From positions 73,638 to 137,637 of the forward strand of contig DIJC01000003.1 in assembly GCA_002421005.1 (NCBI GenBank): a stretch of DNA of 64,000 bases. The letters are read 5' to 3'. Origin of the DNA: Enterobacteriaceae bacterium UBA5654. GTDB lineage: Bacteria > Pseudomonadota > Gammaproteobacteria > Enterobacterales > Enterobacteriaceae. Under the pieces are notes generated by a model. It searched no databases. It was not told the origin of the DNA and worked only from the letters and a program-made list of their open reading frames with translations. A program made the position numbers and the translations under genes. Positions 7,791 through 17,707 of the stretch are shown one piece after another. Numbering within the stretch: the first letter of the stretch is position 1; every line of letters begins with the position of its first letter.

Positions 7791-8525
7791 TTAGCGGGGT
7801 TTCAGGGTAGCGATAAGAAAGTCTTTCGAACTTTCAACTTTACCCTGCTGAATAGCGGCAGCCGGATCGACGTGTTTCGGGCACACCTCGGAGCAATAGC
7901 CAACAAACGTACAGGTCCACACGCCGTTTTGCCCGTTAAGCTGCGCCATACGTTCTTTCTTGCCGTGGTCGCGGCTGTCCTGGTTATAGCGATGGGCGAG
8001 GGTGATGGCAGCGGGGCCGATAAACTCTGGATTAAGGCCAAACTGCGGGCAGGCGGCGTAGCACAGGCCGCAGTTGATGCAGCCGGAGAACTGGTGATAC
8101 TTCGCCATCTGCGCAGGCGTTTGTTTATTTGGCCCCTGATCCGGCGTGCGGGCATTGCCGATAATGTACGGCTTGATCGCTTCCAGACTCTCGATAAAGT
8201 GCGTCATATCAACCACCAGATCGCGCTCAATCGGGAAGTTAGCCAGCGCTTCAACCTTGATACCTTTGGTGTACTCACGCAGGAAGGTTTTGCAGGCCAG
8301 CTTCGGCACCTTATTGACCATCATGCCGCAGGAACCGCAAATCGCCATCCGGCAGGACCAGCGGTAGCTCAGATCCGGCGCGAGGTTGTCTTTGATATAG
8401 CCCAGTGCGTCGAGCAACGAGGTCTGTTCATCCCAGGGGACGTCATAGAAAGCGCTGTGCGGTGCGGCATCCACTTCCGGGTTGTAACGCACCACCTCCA
8501 CTTTCATTGTTTGCATCTCAGCCAT
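7791..8525 (-). CDS. frdB: fumarate reductase iron-sulfur subunit
   Basis: A 244-aa electron-transfer subunit carrying three iron-sulfur clusters between the quinol site and FAD. The [2Fe-2S] cysteines are in SCRMAICGSCGMM and the later ACK; the [4Fe-4S] and [3Fe-4S] ligands are in CINCGLCYAACP and CTFVGYCSEVCPKHVDP. The start at 8525 (MAEMQTMKVEVVRYNPEVD) matches the family; the 13-residue upstream extension is rejected. The start overlaps the end of frdA by 8 bases, as in E. coli, which indicates translational coupling. Confidence 0.98.
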   Translation of the reverse strand: MAEMQTMKVEVVRYNPEVDAAPHSAFYDVPWDEQTSLLDALGYIKDNLAPDLSYRWSCRMAICGSCGMMVNKVPKLACKTFLREYTKGIKVEALANFPIERDLVVDMTHFIESLEAIKPYIIGNARTPDQGPNKQTPAQMAKYHQFSGCINCGLCYAACPQFGLNPEFIGPAAITLAHRYNQDSRDHGKKERMAQLNGQNGVWTCTFVGYCSEVCPKHVDPAAAIQQGKVESSKDFLIATLKPR

Positions 8526-10308
8526 GCGTAGTCTCCTTTTTATCAGCGGCTTCCGACTCGCCACCGTAAACGCGTTTCGCAGGTGGCAGGGTGGTGATCT
8601 TCACATCGCTGTAGTCCAGGCGCGTGGTGCCGTCTGCATCACGAAATGCGAGGGTGTGTTTGAGGAAATTCACGTCATCACGTTCGGTGCAGCCTTCGTC
8701 CAGACGCTGATGCGCGCCGCGTGACTCTTTGCGCGCCAGCGCGGAGTGCGCCATGCATTCGGCCACGTTCAGGCCGTGACCGAGTTCGATGGTATAAAGC
8801 AGGTCGGTATTGAAGACGCTGGAGGTATCGGTGATGCGCACGCGTTTAAAGCGCTCCTGAAGCTCCGCCAGCTTATCGACGGTTTTTTGCATCAGTTCCG
8901 GCGTGCGATAAATCCCGCAGCCTTCTTCCATCGACATCCCCATTTCATCGCGGATCTTCGCCCAGTTTTCATTACCTTCCTGATTCACCAGCGTTTTCAG
9001 TCGTTGCTCAACGTCAGCAGCCTGGGCATTCAGCGCCGCGTCGTTAGCGGTGCTTGCGGAGGCTGCGCGTGTCATGGCCTGCTCACCAGCCAGGCGACCG
9101 AACACCACCAGTTCCGCCAGCGAGTTAGAACCGAGGCGGTTTGCGCCGTGCAGACCGACGGAGGAGCATTCACCCACCGCAAACAGACCCTGAATGCGCG
9201 ATTCACAATTCTGGTCGGTTTCAATCCCGCCCATGGTGTAGTGCGCGGTCGGACGAACCGGGATCGGATCTTTCACCGGATCGACGCCCACGTAGGCTTT
9301 GGCCAGCTCGCAAATAAACGGCAGCCGCTCGAGGATTTTTTTCTCGCCGAGGTGGCGCAGGTCGAGATACACCACGTCGCCGCGCGGGGTGCTGATGGTG
9401 TTACCTTTGCGCCATTCGTGCCAGAACGCCTGGGAAACTTTGTCGCGCGGACCCAGTTCCATATATTTGTTTTTCGGCTCGCCCAACGGCGTTTCCGGCC
9501 CCATGCCGTAATCCTGAAGGTAGCGATAGCCGTCTTTGTTGACCAGAATTCCGCCTTCGCCACGGCAGCCTTCCGTCATCAGAATGCCAGAACCGGGCAG
9601 GCCGGTCGGGTGATACTGAACGAATTCCATATCCCGCAGCGGCACGCCGTGGTCGAGCGCCATCCCCATGCCGTCGCCAGTGACGATACCGCCATTGGTG
9701 TTGTAGCGATAAACGCGGCCCGCGCCGCCGGTCGCCATCACCACCGCATTTGCGCGAATTTGCACCAGCGTGCCTTCCATCATATTCATCGCGACCAGGC
9801 CGCGCGCGTGACCGTCATCGACCAGCAGATCGAGGACAAAATGTTCGTCAAAGCGCTGGATTTGCGGGAACTGTAGCGAGGTCTGGAAAAGGGTATGCAG
9901 CATGTGGAAGCCGGTTTTATCGGCGGCGAACCAGGTGCGCTCGATTTTCATACCGCCAAAGCGCCGCACGTTGACGCTGCCGTCCGGGCGACGACTCCAC
10001 GGGCAGCCCCATTGCTCAAGCTGGGTCATTTCGGTAGGGCAGTGATGCACGAAATAATCCACGACGTCCTGCTCGCACAACCAGTCGCCACCGGCAACGG
10101 TATCGTGGAAGTGATATTCAAAGCTGTCATGATCCTGCGTTACCGCCGCCGATCCGCCTTCGGCGGCAACGGTATGGCTACGCATGGGGTAGACTTTCGA
10201 GATCAGTGCGATTTTAGCGTCAGGATTGGCCTGCGCTGCGGCAATCGCAGCACGTAGTCCTGCGCCACCAGCGCCTATGATGGCTATATCGGCTTGAAAA
10301 GTATGCAC
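8518..10308 (-). CDS. frdA: fumarate reductase flavoprotein subunit
   Basis: Catalytic subunit (596 aa) that reduces fumarate to succinate in anaerobic respiration. The N-terminal Rossmann motif is IIGAGGAGLRAAIAAA; FAD is attached to the His in YPMRSHTVAAEGG (His45 in E. coli). Substrate-site and active-site motifs HPTGLPGSGILMTEGCRGEGG and RPTAHYTMGGI follow. First gene of the frdABCD operon, behind an FNR-type promoter. It is about six residues shorter than E. coli FrdA, all at the variable C-terminus. Confidence 0.98.
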   Translation of the reverse strand: MHTFQADIAIIGAGGAGLRAAIAAAQANPDAKIALISKVYPMRSHTVAAEGGSAAVTQDHDSFEYHFHDTVAGGDWLCEQDVVDYFVHHCPTEMTQLEQWGCPWSRRPDGSVNVRRFGGMKIERTWFAADKTGFHMLHTLFQTSLQFPQIQRFDEHFVLDLLVDDGHARGLVAMNMMEGTLVQIRANAVVMATGGAGRVYRYNTNGGIVTGDGMGMALDHGVPLRDMEFVQYHPTGLPGSGILMTEGCRGEGGILVNKDGYRYLQDYGMGPETPLGEPKNKYMELGPRDKVSQAFWHEWRKGNTISTPRGDVVYLDLRHLGEKKILERLPFICELAKAYVGVDPVKDPIPVRPTAHYTMGGIETDQNCESRIQGLFAVGECSSVGLHGANRLGSNSLAELVVFGRLAGEQAMTRAASASTANDAALNAQAADVEQRLKTLVNQEGNENWAKIRDEMGMSMEEGCGIYRTPELMQKTVDKLAELQERFKRVRITDTSSVFNTDLLYTIELGHGLNVAECMAHSALARKESRGAHQRLDEGCTERDDVNFLKHTLAFRDADGTTRLDYSDVKITTLPPAKRVYGGESEAADKKETTHG

Positions 10309-10394
10309 GACGTTCCTCCAGATTATTATTATTTCGCTGCCTTAACGAAAGTGTCGGCAACGAAAACGTATCCACTGCTCCTTTATTGGCAGGA

Positions 10395-10436
10395 AGTATA
10401 CCCGTGGCGAAAGAAGGGAAATTTGACGTGTTCGAT
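10395..10436 (-). promoter_or_regulatory. frdA promoter with FNR site
   Basis: Read on the minus strand, ATCGA-ACAC-GTCAA (10423-10436) differs from the known E. coli frdA FNR site (ATCGA-TCTC-GTCAA) only in the spacer. A -10 TATACT lies at 10395-10400. With a start point seven bases below the -10, the FNR site centres near -41.5, the class II activation distance, consistent with anaerobic induction. Confidence 0.78.
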
Positions 10437-10605
10437 TTTTTTGCGGATCTGTCGGTTTATTTATTATTTTTATTGATGTATTTAGTTACTTAATTGCTAT
10501 TGTGAATTTTATCCATCCTTAAACAGCAATTTGCTGCTCAAAATTTGTCTCTGCCAGGGGGAACGAGTAGACTTCGTGCCCTTAGCAAAAAACGGAGACA
10601 AAACC

Positions 10606-11583
10606 ATGAGCGAGACGGCAACCTGGCAGCCGAGCGCATCCATTCCTAACCTGTTGAAACGTGCCAAAATCATGACGGAAATCCGTCGTTTTTTTGCCGA
10701 CCGGGGCGTACTGGAGGTGGAAACTCCCTGCATGAGCCAGGCGACGGTAACGGACATTCACCTGTTCCCGTTTGAAACCCGTTTCGTGGGGCCGGGGCAT
10801 TCGCAGGGCATGAACCTGTATCTGATGACCAGCCCGGAATACCATATGAAGCGCCTGCTGGCTGCGGGCTGCGGGCCGGTATATCAGCTTTGCCGTAGCT
10901 TCCGTAATGAAGAGATGGGCCGCCACCATAACCCGGAATTCACCATGCTGGAGTGGTATCGCCCGCACTACGATATGTACCGCCTGATGAACGAGGTGGA
11001 CGATCTGCTGCAACAGGTACTGGAATGCCCGGCAGCGGAAACGCTCTCTTATCAGCAGGCGTTTCAGCGCCATCTGGAAATCGATCCGCTGTCTGCGGAT
11101 AAAACCCAGCTCCGCCAGGCCGCAGCAAAGCTGGATCTCAGTAACATTGCCGATACCGAAGAAGATCGCGATACCTTGCTGCAACTGCTGTTTGCGATGG
11201 GCGTCGAACCGCACATTGGTAAAGAGCGCCCGGCGTTTGTTTATCACTTCCCGGCAAGCCAGGCCTCGCTGGCGCAAATCAGCACTGAAGATCACCGCGT
11301 AGCGGAGCGTTTTGAGGTCTACTTTAAAGGACTGGAACTGGCGAACGGCTTCCACGAACTGACCGACGCGCGCGAGCAGCAGCAGCGTTTTGAGCAGGAT
11401 AACCGCAAACGCGCGGCGCGCGGTCTGCCGCAGCAGCCCATTGATTACAACCTGCTGGAAGCGTTAAAAGCCGGACTGCCCGACTGTTCCGGCGTCGCGC
11501 TGGGCGTGGATCGTCTGGTGATGCTGGCGTTGGGCGCGGAAAGCCTCGCCGAAGTGCTGGCGTTCAGCGTTGACCGGGCCTGA
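10606..11583 (+). CDS. epmA: EF-P--(R)-beta-lysine ligase EpmA
   Basis: Class II lysyl-tRNA-synthetase-like enzyme (325 aa) without the anticodon-binding domain; it attaches (R)-beta-lysine made by EpmB to Lys34 of EF-P. The start at 10606 (MSETATWQPSASIPNLLKR) matches the family and follows AACGGAGACAAAACC; the 25-residue upstream extension is rejected. Class II motif 2 is FRNEEMGRHHNPEFTMLEWY and motif 3 is GVALGVDRLVMLALG. Divergent from frdA across a 297-base gap. Also known as PoxA, GenX or YjeA. Confidence 0.97.
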   Translation: MSETATWQPSASIPNLLKRAKIMTEIRRFFADRGVLEVETPCMSQATVTDIHLFPFETRFVGPGHSQGMNLYLMTSPEYHMKRLLAAGCGPVYQLCRSFRNEEMGRHHNPEFTMLEWYRPHYDMYRLMNEVDDLLQQVLECPAAETLSYQQAFQRHLEIDPLSADKTQLRQAAAKLDLSNIADTEEDRDTLLQLLFAMGVEPHIGKERPAFVYHFPASQASLAQISTEDHRVAERFEVYFKGLELANGFHELTDAREQQQRFEQDNRKRAARGLPQQPIDYNLLEALKAGLPDCSGVALGVDRLVMLALGAESLAEVLAFSVDRA

Positions 11584-11586
11584 GTC

Positions 11587-11612
11587 TTTCTCCCTTTTCA
11601 GCGAGGGAGAAA
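11587..11612. other. inverted repeat after epmA
   Basis: TTTCTCCCT and AGGGAGAAA form a 9-bp stem with an 8-base loop four bases after the epmA stop. There is no T run on the + strand, so it is a possible 3'-end hairpin rather than a clear terminator. Confidence 0.4.
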
Positions 11613-11756
11613 AGCATGGAAATAAAGCGTTACAACAGTAAAAACTGCCATTCCTCGTTTACATGGGGCATATCCCTGATGTGCCCCATATAGTCACAAT
11701 AATTGTCTGGTCTTCTGTTACCATCCGCCGCTGCTACGCACCCTCAGGATGGTTTT

Positions 11757-13259
11757 ATGACACAACCCACAAAAAAGATGAGCCTTATCGGGCTGATTTT
11801 AATGATATTTACCTCCGTTTTCGGCTTTGCCAATAGTCCTTCAGCGTACTTTTTGATGGGCTACAGCGCCACGCCGTTTTATATCCTTTTCGCCCTGTTT
11901 TTCTTCATTCCGTTTGCGCTGATGATGGCGGAAATGGGCGCGGCATACCGCAAAGAAGAGGGCGGAATTTACTCGTGGATGAATAACAGCGTCGGACCAC
12001 GTTACGCTTTCATCGGCACCTTCATGTGGTTTTCCTCCTACGTGGTCTGGATGGTCAGCACCTCGGCAAAAATCTGGGTGCCGTTTTCCACCTTCCTGTT
12101 TGGCGTGGATAAAACCCAGACCTGGTCGCTGGCGGGCCTGAGCGCGACCCAGGCGATCGGCATTCTGGCCGCGTGCTGGATTGTAGTCATTACCGTGGTT
12201 GCCTCAAAAGGCATTAATAAAATCGCCCGCGTCACTGCCGTGGGGGGGATTGCGGTGATGTGCCTGAACCTGGTACTGCTGGTCGCCAGTATTGCCATCC
12301 TGTGTCTGAACGGCGGACACTTTGTGCAGGAGATCAACTTCGTTTCCTCGCCTAATCCTGATTATCAATCGGGACTGGCGATGCTGTCGTTTGTGGTTTT
12401 CGCGATCTTTGCCTATGGCGGAATTGAAGCCGTTGGCGGGCTGGTGGATAAAACCGACAGGCCGGAAAAAAACTTCGCCAGAGGCATCATCCTTGCCGCT
12501 ATCGTCATTTCCGTGGGCTACGCGCTGGCGATTTTCCTCTGGGGCGTGAGCACCAACTGGCAGCAGGCGCTGAGTGACAAAAATGTCAGCCTCGGCAACA
12601 TCACCTACGTGCTGATGAACAATCTGGGAACGACGCTGGGGCAGGCAATGCAACTGACGCCGGACAGCGCGGTAGCGCTTGGGATCTGGTTTGCGCGCAT
12701 CACCGGCTTGTCGATGTTCCTTGCCTATACCGGGGCGTTTTTCACGCTCATCTACTCGCCGCTAAAAGCGATTATTCAGGGGACGCCAAAAGCGCTGTGG
12801 CCCGCGCCAGTGACCCGCCTTAATGTTCACGGAATGCCCGCCAACGCCATGTGGATGCAGTGCCTGCTGGTATGCCTGTTTATTCTGCTGGTGTCGTTTG
12901 GTGGCGATACCGCTTCCGCGTTCTATAACAAACTGACGCTGATGGCGAACGTCTCAATGACGCTGCCCTACCTGTTTCTGACCCTCGCTTTCCCGTTCTT
13001 CAAAGCAAAACAGGATCTGGAGCGGCCTTTTGTGATCTTCAAAACCCGCGGCTCAACGCTTCTGGCGACCGTCATGGTGGTGCTGGTGGTGGCGTTTGCG
13101 AACGTCTTTACTATCATCCAGCCAGTGATTGAAGCGGATGACTGGAGCCGCGCACTGTGGATGATCGGCGGCCCGATTTTCTTTTCGCTGCTGGCAACAG
13201 GTATTTATGAGAACTATTGCAGCCGGATGCGAAAACAACCGCAGTGGCAGGCGCAATAA
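11757..13259 (+). CDS. yjeM: YjeM, APC-family amino acid transporter (substrate unknown)
   Basis: Inner-membrane permease of 500 aa with about twelve hydrophobic segments, in the amino acid-polyamine-organocation superfamily next to glutamate/GABA antiporters. The start at 11757 (MTQPTKKMSLIGLILMIFTSVFGFAN) matches E. coli YjeM and has CAGGATGG as ribosome site; the 18-residue upstream extension is rejected. Conserved FANSPSA and FAIFAYGGIEAVGGLVDKT segments mark the substrate-path helices 1 and 6. No substrate is established. It ends at a hairpin shared with the convergent mscM. Confidence 0.93.
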   Translation: MTQPTKKMSLIGLILMIFTSVFGFANSPSAYFLMGYSATPFYILFALFFFIPFALMMAEMGAAYRKEEGGIYSWMNNSVGPRYAFIGTFMWFSSYVVWMVSTSAKIWVPFSTFLFGVDKTQTWSLAGLSATQAIGILAACWIVVITVVASKGINKIARVTAVGGIAVMCLNLVLLVASIAILCLNGGHFVQEINFVSSPNPDYQSGLAMLSFVVFAIFAYGGIEAVGGLVDKTDRPEKNFARGIILAAIVISVGYALAIFLWGVSTNWQQALSDKNVSLGNITYVLMNNLGTTLGQAMQLTPDSAVALGIWFARITGLSMFLAYTGAFFTLIYSPLKAIIQGTPKALWPAPVTRLNVHGMPANAMWMQCLLVCLFILLVSFGGDTASAFYNKLTLMANVSMTLPYLFLTLAFPFFKAKQDLERPFVIFKTRGSTLLATVMVVLVVAFANVFTIIQPVIEADDWSRALWMIGGPIFFSLLATGIYENYCSRMRKQPQWQAQ

Positions 13260-13263
13260 AAGC

Positions 13264-13293
13264 AAAGCCCGGCAGGAAGTGCCGGGCTTTTTA
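13264..13293. terminator. bidirectional terminator between yjeM and mscM
   Basis: AAAGCCCGGC-AGGAAGT-GCCGGGCTTTTT has an A run on the left and a T run on the right, so it can end transcription of both convergent genes. Confidence 0.92.
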
Positions 13294-13294
13294 C

Positions 13295-16200
13295 TTATAA
13301 ACTCCCCGCCGGGCGCGATCCTTTGCCTGCCGACGACAGCGTGCGTCCGGTTTGTCGACCCGATAGCGTCTCCAGCCGCATCTGGAACGGTGGGAACGGC
13401 ATATCGATACCGTGCTCGCGGAAACCGGCCAGAATCAACTGGTGGATTTCATGGCGCAGCGGCATCCGGTGGCCCATTTCGGCGGCGTAAATACGCAGTT
13501 CAAATATCTGAATACCCTGCTGGAGATCGACGAGAAACACTTCCGGCGGCGGGTTGTCGATGACCAGCGAGCAGCGTTGCGATGCGGTCAGCAGGATCTG
13601 CGTAACCTCTTCGCTGTTGGCCTCCGACGGCGCGGGAATAGTCAGCACCACGCGGGTAACGGAATCTGACAGCGACCAGTTAATAAACTGCTCGGTGATA
13701 AACGCCTTGTTTGGCACGATGATCTCTTTGCGGTCCCAGTCGCTGATGGTGGTGGCGCGGGTGTTGATTTTGGTAATGCTGCCGGTCAAATCGCGAATGG
13801 TGACGGTATCGCCGATCCGAATCGGTTTCTCAAACAGGATGATCAACCCGGAAATAAAGTTGGCGAAAATTTCCTGTAAGCCGAAGCCCAGCCCCAGACC
13901 GAGCGCCGCGACCAGCCATTGCAGTTTTGACCACTCAATGCCGATCATCGAGAAGCCCACCAGCCCGCCAATCAGCATCAGCAAATATTTGGTGATGGTG
14001 GTGATGGCATAGCCGGTGCCGGGTGCCAGCTCCAGATGCTGTAGCAGCGCCAGCTCCAGCAGCGCGGGCAGGTTACGCACCAGCTGCGTGGTGATGATAA
14101 ACACCAGAATAGCGATCAGCACCGCGCCGAGGGTAATGGGTTCGATACTCTCCACCCCCTGAAGTGTGGAGGTGACATCCCATAGCGTAATGTTTTCGAG
14201 AAAGCCAAAGGCCGAATGAATTTCCGACCACAGGACGATCACCGACAGCAGCGCTATCAGCATCAGAATCGAACGCACCAGCCGCAGCGACTGGGTGCTG
14301 ATGGCATCCAGATCCAGTTCGCTTTCGTCGATCTCCACCGCGCCCTCAAGGCTGGTGGTATGTGGCGTTTCTTCTTCGCCACGCGCGCGCTGGGCGAGAA
14401 TTTCAGCACGGCGATGGCGGGCGCGATCAAAGGCCAGACGGCGGCGCTGGATCAGCATCCAGCGGCGGATGATATGGTAAATCACCAGCAGCAGGAACCA
14501 GATCGCCACCGACGTTTCCAGTCGTGCCAGCAGCGCCTGCGCGGTCGCCAGATAGCCCACTGCCGCCGCCAGAATCGCGATCAGCGGCGCGCCCATCATC
14601 ATGTTCCACAACATGCTGTTGACCATATTCTCGCCTTTACCCTCTTTGTCGAGGTACAGCGGAATACCCGCGCGCTTCAGGCTTAACGTAACAATCGCCA
14701 GCGCGCCGCAAATCAGCATGAAACATAACCGGCCCAGCGAGGCCGAGAACTCGCGGTCGTTCAGATTATCGAACATAATCAGCGCCATAATCAGCGGCAC
14801 TATCAGCCCGATACTCATCAGGTAATAGCGCATGGCGCGCGCTACGCGGTTTTGCGGCCAGCCAAAATGCGCCACAAACAGGCCGTTGGGACGGGCAAAG
14901 GTGGCGCATATCATCACCACCCACAGCAGCGGCACGGTGGCGGTTACGCCGCTGCCGATAGCCACCGCCAGCGGATATAGCCACGCTTCGCGCAGGCCGT
15001 AGCCCAGCGTTGCCCACAGTACCGGCAACGGCGAGGCCACCAGAATTGACCAGAATACGGTGCGCAGGGTCAGCCAGAAGTGATCCTGGGTGACTTTGCC
15101 GACCCGTGAGGCAGAACGTTCAAGGAAACGGGTAAAGTGCCGCCGCGAATAAACGCTGCATCCCACCAGCACCAGCGCGCCAAACAGCGGCAGCAGCGTC
15201 TCTTTGCTGGTCAGCATCATAATGCTGGCTTTGCTTAACTGGCTGACGGTGTCCAGCGAGATAAGACGGCGTAAATCCTGGACAATCTCCAGCGGCCACG
15301 AAATCGTTATCGGACTGACATCGGAGGTCCAGAACAGATAGCGGTGGGTGGCCTCGTTGACCTCTTTCAGCGCGTCTTCCAGTTGGCTATTGGTAACTTT
15401 AAGCTTGGTCAGTTCCAGAATCAGCGTGTCGCCGCCCTGCAATAGCGAGCCGAGCAGTTCGCGCTGGGTACGCAACTGGGCATCCAGAATACGGGTCTGC
15501 TCCGCCGTCAGCGGCTGGCCGTCGGCCTGATGCATTTGCCGAAGCTGGCTCTGCTTATTGAGCAGATCCTCGTAGCGCATCCGGTGAACGCGAAGCTGCG
15601 CCATTTCGGTATCAAGCTGCTGCGGCTTGGGCATTTCTGGCAGACGGGCGACCTGCGCCCGCAGCGCGTCGCCGAGCATATTGGACATCCCCAGCCACTG
15701 CGCCTGCTCGCGCAGCGTATTGAGTGCCTGACGGACCTGAAGCGTTTGATTGGTGCCCTGGCGCTGCTGCGATGCCACCAGATCCATCCGCTGCGCCTGC
15801 TGATTCAGCGCCTGGGATAATTCACGGTTAACGGCAAACTGCTTCACAATATCCGGCGGCAGGTTAGCGCTGTTTTCCGCCAGCAGTTCGGTGCTCTCCA
15901 GCGCTTTTTCTGCCTCGCGCTGACGCTGGCTGTTCACCTGATTACGCAATAGCTGTAAATACGCATCCAGTTGCTCACTTTGCTTTTGCGCCAGTTCGGA
16001 GCGCAGGCGGGAGAGTTCCTGGCGGTTATTCGCGGAGAGCTGCGCCAGCTCCAGTTCATCAACCAGCGCTTTAAGTTTGGCGGACTCCGCCTGTGCGGCA
16101 AGGCTTTGCGCCTGACTGAGCGCGGCGTTGCCGTTTTGCGTTCCTGCCCGGCGCTCCACCTCATTAAGCTGGCGGCGGACATCGGTTTGCTGCTGGGGAA

Positions 16201-16621
16201 GCTGATTCAGCGAGTCGGCGATTTCACGGGCGCGTTCCTGCTCCTGCTGGGCCTCGCGGCTTTTATCCAGCAACTGACTGCTGACCTGAAGAATTTCCTG
16301 AGTCAGCGCGTCGGTGGACATGCCCGCGGGCACGTCGCGCGGTTCATCGCGCAGGCTGTTAAGCTGGGCGCGCAGCGTCTGGGAAAGTTTGGGGAAGTTA
16401 TCGATAACCTGCTGGTACTGCTGCGCGCGCTCAAGGGAGCCTTTTCGCTCCTCAAGCGCATTAAGTGCAGACTGGAACGCCTCAACGGCTTCGGGCTGGG
16501 CGGGTTTCGCCGCTTTTGCCTGCTCCAGTTCCTGGGTTATCTGTTTGGCGTCGGGGGCCGTCGCTGCGTACGCCCCCATGCTGAGGCACCAGGCCATCAG
16601 AAAAGTGATAATCAGGCGCAC
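13295..16621 (-). CDS. mscM: miniconductance mechanosensitive channel MscM (YjeP)
   Basis: A 1108-aa MscK/KefA-like channel of the inner membrane that opens under membrane tension. It starts with GTG at 16621 (MRLIITFLMAWCL), a signal peptide ending near AYA, then about 450 residues of Gln/Leu-rich periplasmic coiled coil. A multi-helix membrane region follows, and the C-terminal MscS domain is at about residues 890-1090: the pore-helix segment LGLGLGFGLQEIFANFISGL and beta-domain GDTVTIRDLTGSITKINTRAT. It lies 20 bases after psd and is probably cotranscribed with it. A coding extension upstream of the GTG is blocked by the psd stop. Confidence 0.96.
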   Translation of the reverse strand: MRLIITFLMAWCLSMGAYAATAPDAKQITQELEQAKAAKPAQPEAVEAFQSALNALEERKGSLERAQQYQQVIDNFPKLSQTLRAQLNSLRDEPRDVPAGMSTDALTQEILQVSSQLLDKSREAQQEQERAREIADSLNQLPQQQTDVRRQLNEVERRAGTQNGNAALSQAQSLAAQAESAKLKALVDELELAQLSANNRQELSRLRSELAQKQSEQLDAYLQLLRNQVNSQRQREAEKALESTELLAENSANLPPDIVKQFAVNRELSQALNQQAQRMDLVASQQRQGTNQTLQVRQALNTLREQAQWLGMSNMLGDALRAQVARLPEMPKPQQLDTEMAQLRVHRMRYEDLLNKQSQLRQMHQADGQPLTAEQTRILDAQLRTQRELLGSLLQGGDTLILELTKLKVTNSQLEDALKEVNEATHRYLFWTSDVSPITISWPLEIVQDLRRLISLDTVSQLSKASIMMLTSKETLLPLFGALVLVGCSVYSRRHFTRFLERSASRVGKVTQDHFWLTLRTVFWSILVASPLPVLWATLGYGLREAWLYPLAVAIGSGVTATVPLLWVVMICATFARPNGLFVAHFGWPQNRVARAMRYYLMSIGLIVPLIMALIMFDNLNDREFSASLGRLCFMLICGALAIVTLSLKRAGIPLYLDKEGKGENMVNSMLWNMMMGAPLIAILAAAVGYLATAQALLARLETSVAIWFLLLVIYHIIRRWMLIQRRRLAFDRARHRRAEILAQRARGEEETPHTTSLEGAVEIDESELDLDAISTQSLRLVRSILMLIALLSVIVLWSEIHSAFGFLENITLWDVTSTLQGVESIEPITLGAVLIAILVFIITTQLVRNLPALLELALLQHLELAPGTGYAITTITKYLLMLIGGLVGFSMIGIEWSKLQWLVAALGLGLGFGLQEIFANFISGLIILFEKPIRIGDTVTIRDLTGSITKINTRATTISDWDRKEIIVPNKAFITEQFINWSLSDSVTRVVLTIPAPSEANSEEVTQILLTASQRCSLVIDNPPPEVFLVDLQQGIQIFELRIYAAEMGHRMPLRHEIHQLILAGFREHGIDMPFPPFQMRLETLSGRQTGRTLSSAGKGSRPAGSL

Positions 16622-16641
16622 GGAAAACCCTTTTTGTTGAA

Positions 16642-17610
16642 TTAAATATCGTCTCGCTTATCGTCAACCAGCGGGCTGGCTTCCAGCTCGGCGTTGACTT
16701 CTTTTTCCGGCAGCGGCGCAGGTTCAGCAACCGGCTGCACGAAGGCTTCGGTGGAAACTGCCAGCGGCTGGCCGATTTTAGTGACCGACAGGCTGTGCAG
16801 TTGCTCTGCCAGATCGACTTTACCCGGCGCAAACAGATTGATAACTGTCGAGCCGAGCTTAAAGCGGCCCATTTCCTGACCTTTCAGCAGCGCCACGGAG
16901 CCTTCACTCTCGCCTTCAGGCCAGGTCCAGCGCTTAATAATGCCTTCACGCGGCGGCGTAATGGTGCCTGCCCAGACGGTTTCGATGCTGCCGACAATCG
17001 TCGCGCCGACCAGAATCTGCACCATCGGGCCAAATTCGGTATCAAAAAGGCAGATAACACGTTCGTTACGGGCGAAAAGATTCGGCACGTTCTGCGCGGT
17101 TAAGTGGTTCACGGAGAACAAATCGCCCGGCACGTAAATCATTTCGCGCAGAATGCCGTTGCATGGCATATGTACGCGGTGATAATCGCGCGGCGAAAGA
17201 TAAGTGGTGACAAACGAGCCGTTGCGGAACTGGTCCGCCATGTGGTAGTTCCCCGCCAGAAGCGCTTCCAGCGAATAGTTATGGCCTTTCGCCTGCAAAA
17301 TTTTATCGTTTTCAATTTTACCCAGCTGGCTGATCACGCCATCGGCAGGCATCACCAGCACGTTAGGATCGGTATTCAGCGGGCGAACTTCATCACGCAG
17401 CGGGCGGACAAAGAAATCGTTAAAGGTGCGGTAGCTGGCGGTATCGGGTTTTTGCGCCTCTTTCATATCGACTTTGTAATACCTGACAAACAGATCGATG
17501 ACCAGCTTCGTCAGCCAGCCCGCGCGTTTGCTCGCGCCCCAGCCCGCCAGGCGAGTGAGCCACAGTTTCGGCAGAATGTATTGCAGCGAAAGTTTAAGAT
17601 CGTTTAACAC
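16642..17610 (-). CDS. psd: phosphatidylserine decarboxylase proenzyme
   Basis: Makes phosphatidylethanolamine from phosphatidylserine at the inner membrane. The 322-aa proenzyme self-cleaves at the LGST motif (in KLGSTVINLFAPGKVD, near residue 253), and the Ser becomes the pyruvoyl group of the alpha chain. Catalytic His and Asp lie in SPRDYHRVHMPCNG and MPADGVIS. I take the GTG at 17610 (MLNDLKLSLQYILPK) because GGAGG lies five bases upstream and the length equals E. coli Psd; the longer frame to 17667 is rejected. First gene of the psd-mscM operon. Confidence 0.98.
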   Translation of the reverse strand: MLNDLKLSLQYILPKLWLTRLAGWGASKRAGWLTKLVIDLFVRYYKVDMKEAQKPDTASYRTFNDFFVRPLRDEVRPLNTDPNVLVMPADGVISQLGKIENDKILQAKGHNYSLEALLAGNYHMADQFRNGSFVTTYLSPRDYHRVHMPCNGILREMIYVPGDLFSVNHLTAQNVPNLFARNERVICLFDTEFGPMVQILVGATIVGSIETVWAGTITPPREGIIKRWTWPEGESEGSVALLKGQEMGRFKLGSTVINLFAPGKVDLAEQLHSLSVTKIGQPLAVSTEAFVQPVAEPAPLPEKEVNAELEASPLVDDKRDDI

Positions 17611-17707
17611 GATAGCCTCCAGGCCTTTGTTTTGTCGTTCCTGTCCCCGCGTGATGCGCGGATACATGAAAAAAGGGGGACGATTTTAGCGATGCTAAGC
17701 ATAAATG

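Noticed and set aside
8746..9876. 376-codon open frame on the + strand across frdA
   Set aside because: It is the antisense shadow of frdA in GC-rich codons; frdA is fully conserved on the other strand and the antisense product has no recognisable domain.
14216..14686. 156-codon + strand frame inside mscM
   Set aside because: Shadow of the mscM membrane domain; no independent start signal or family.
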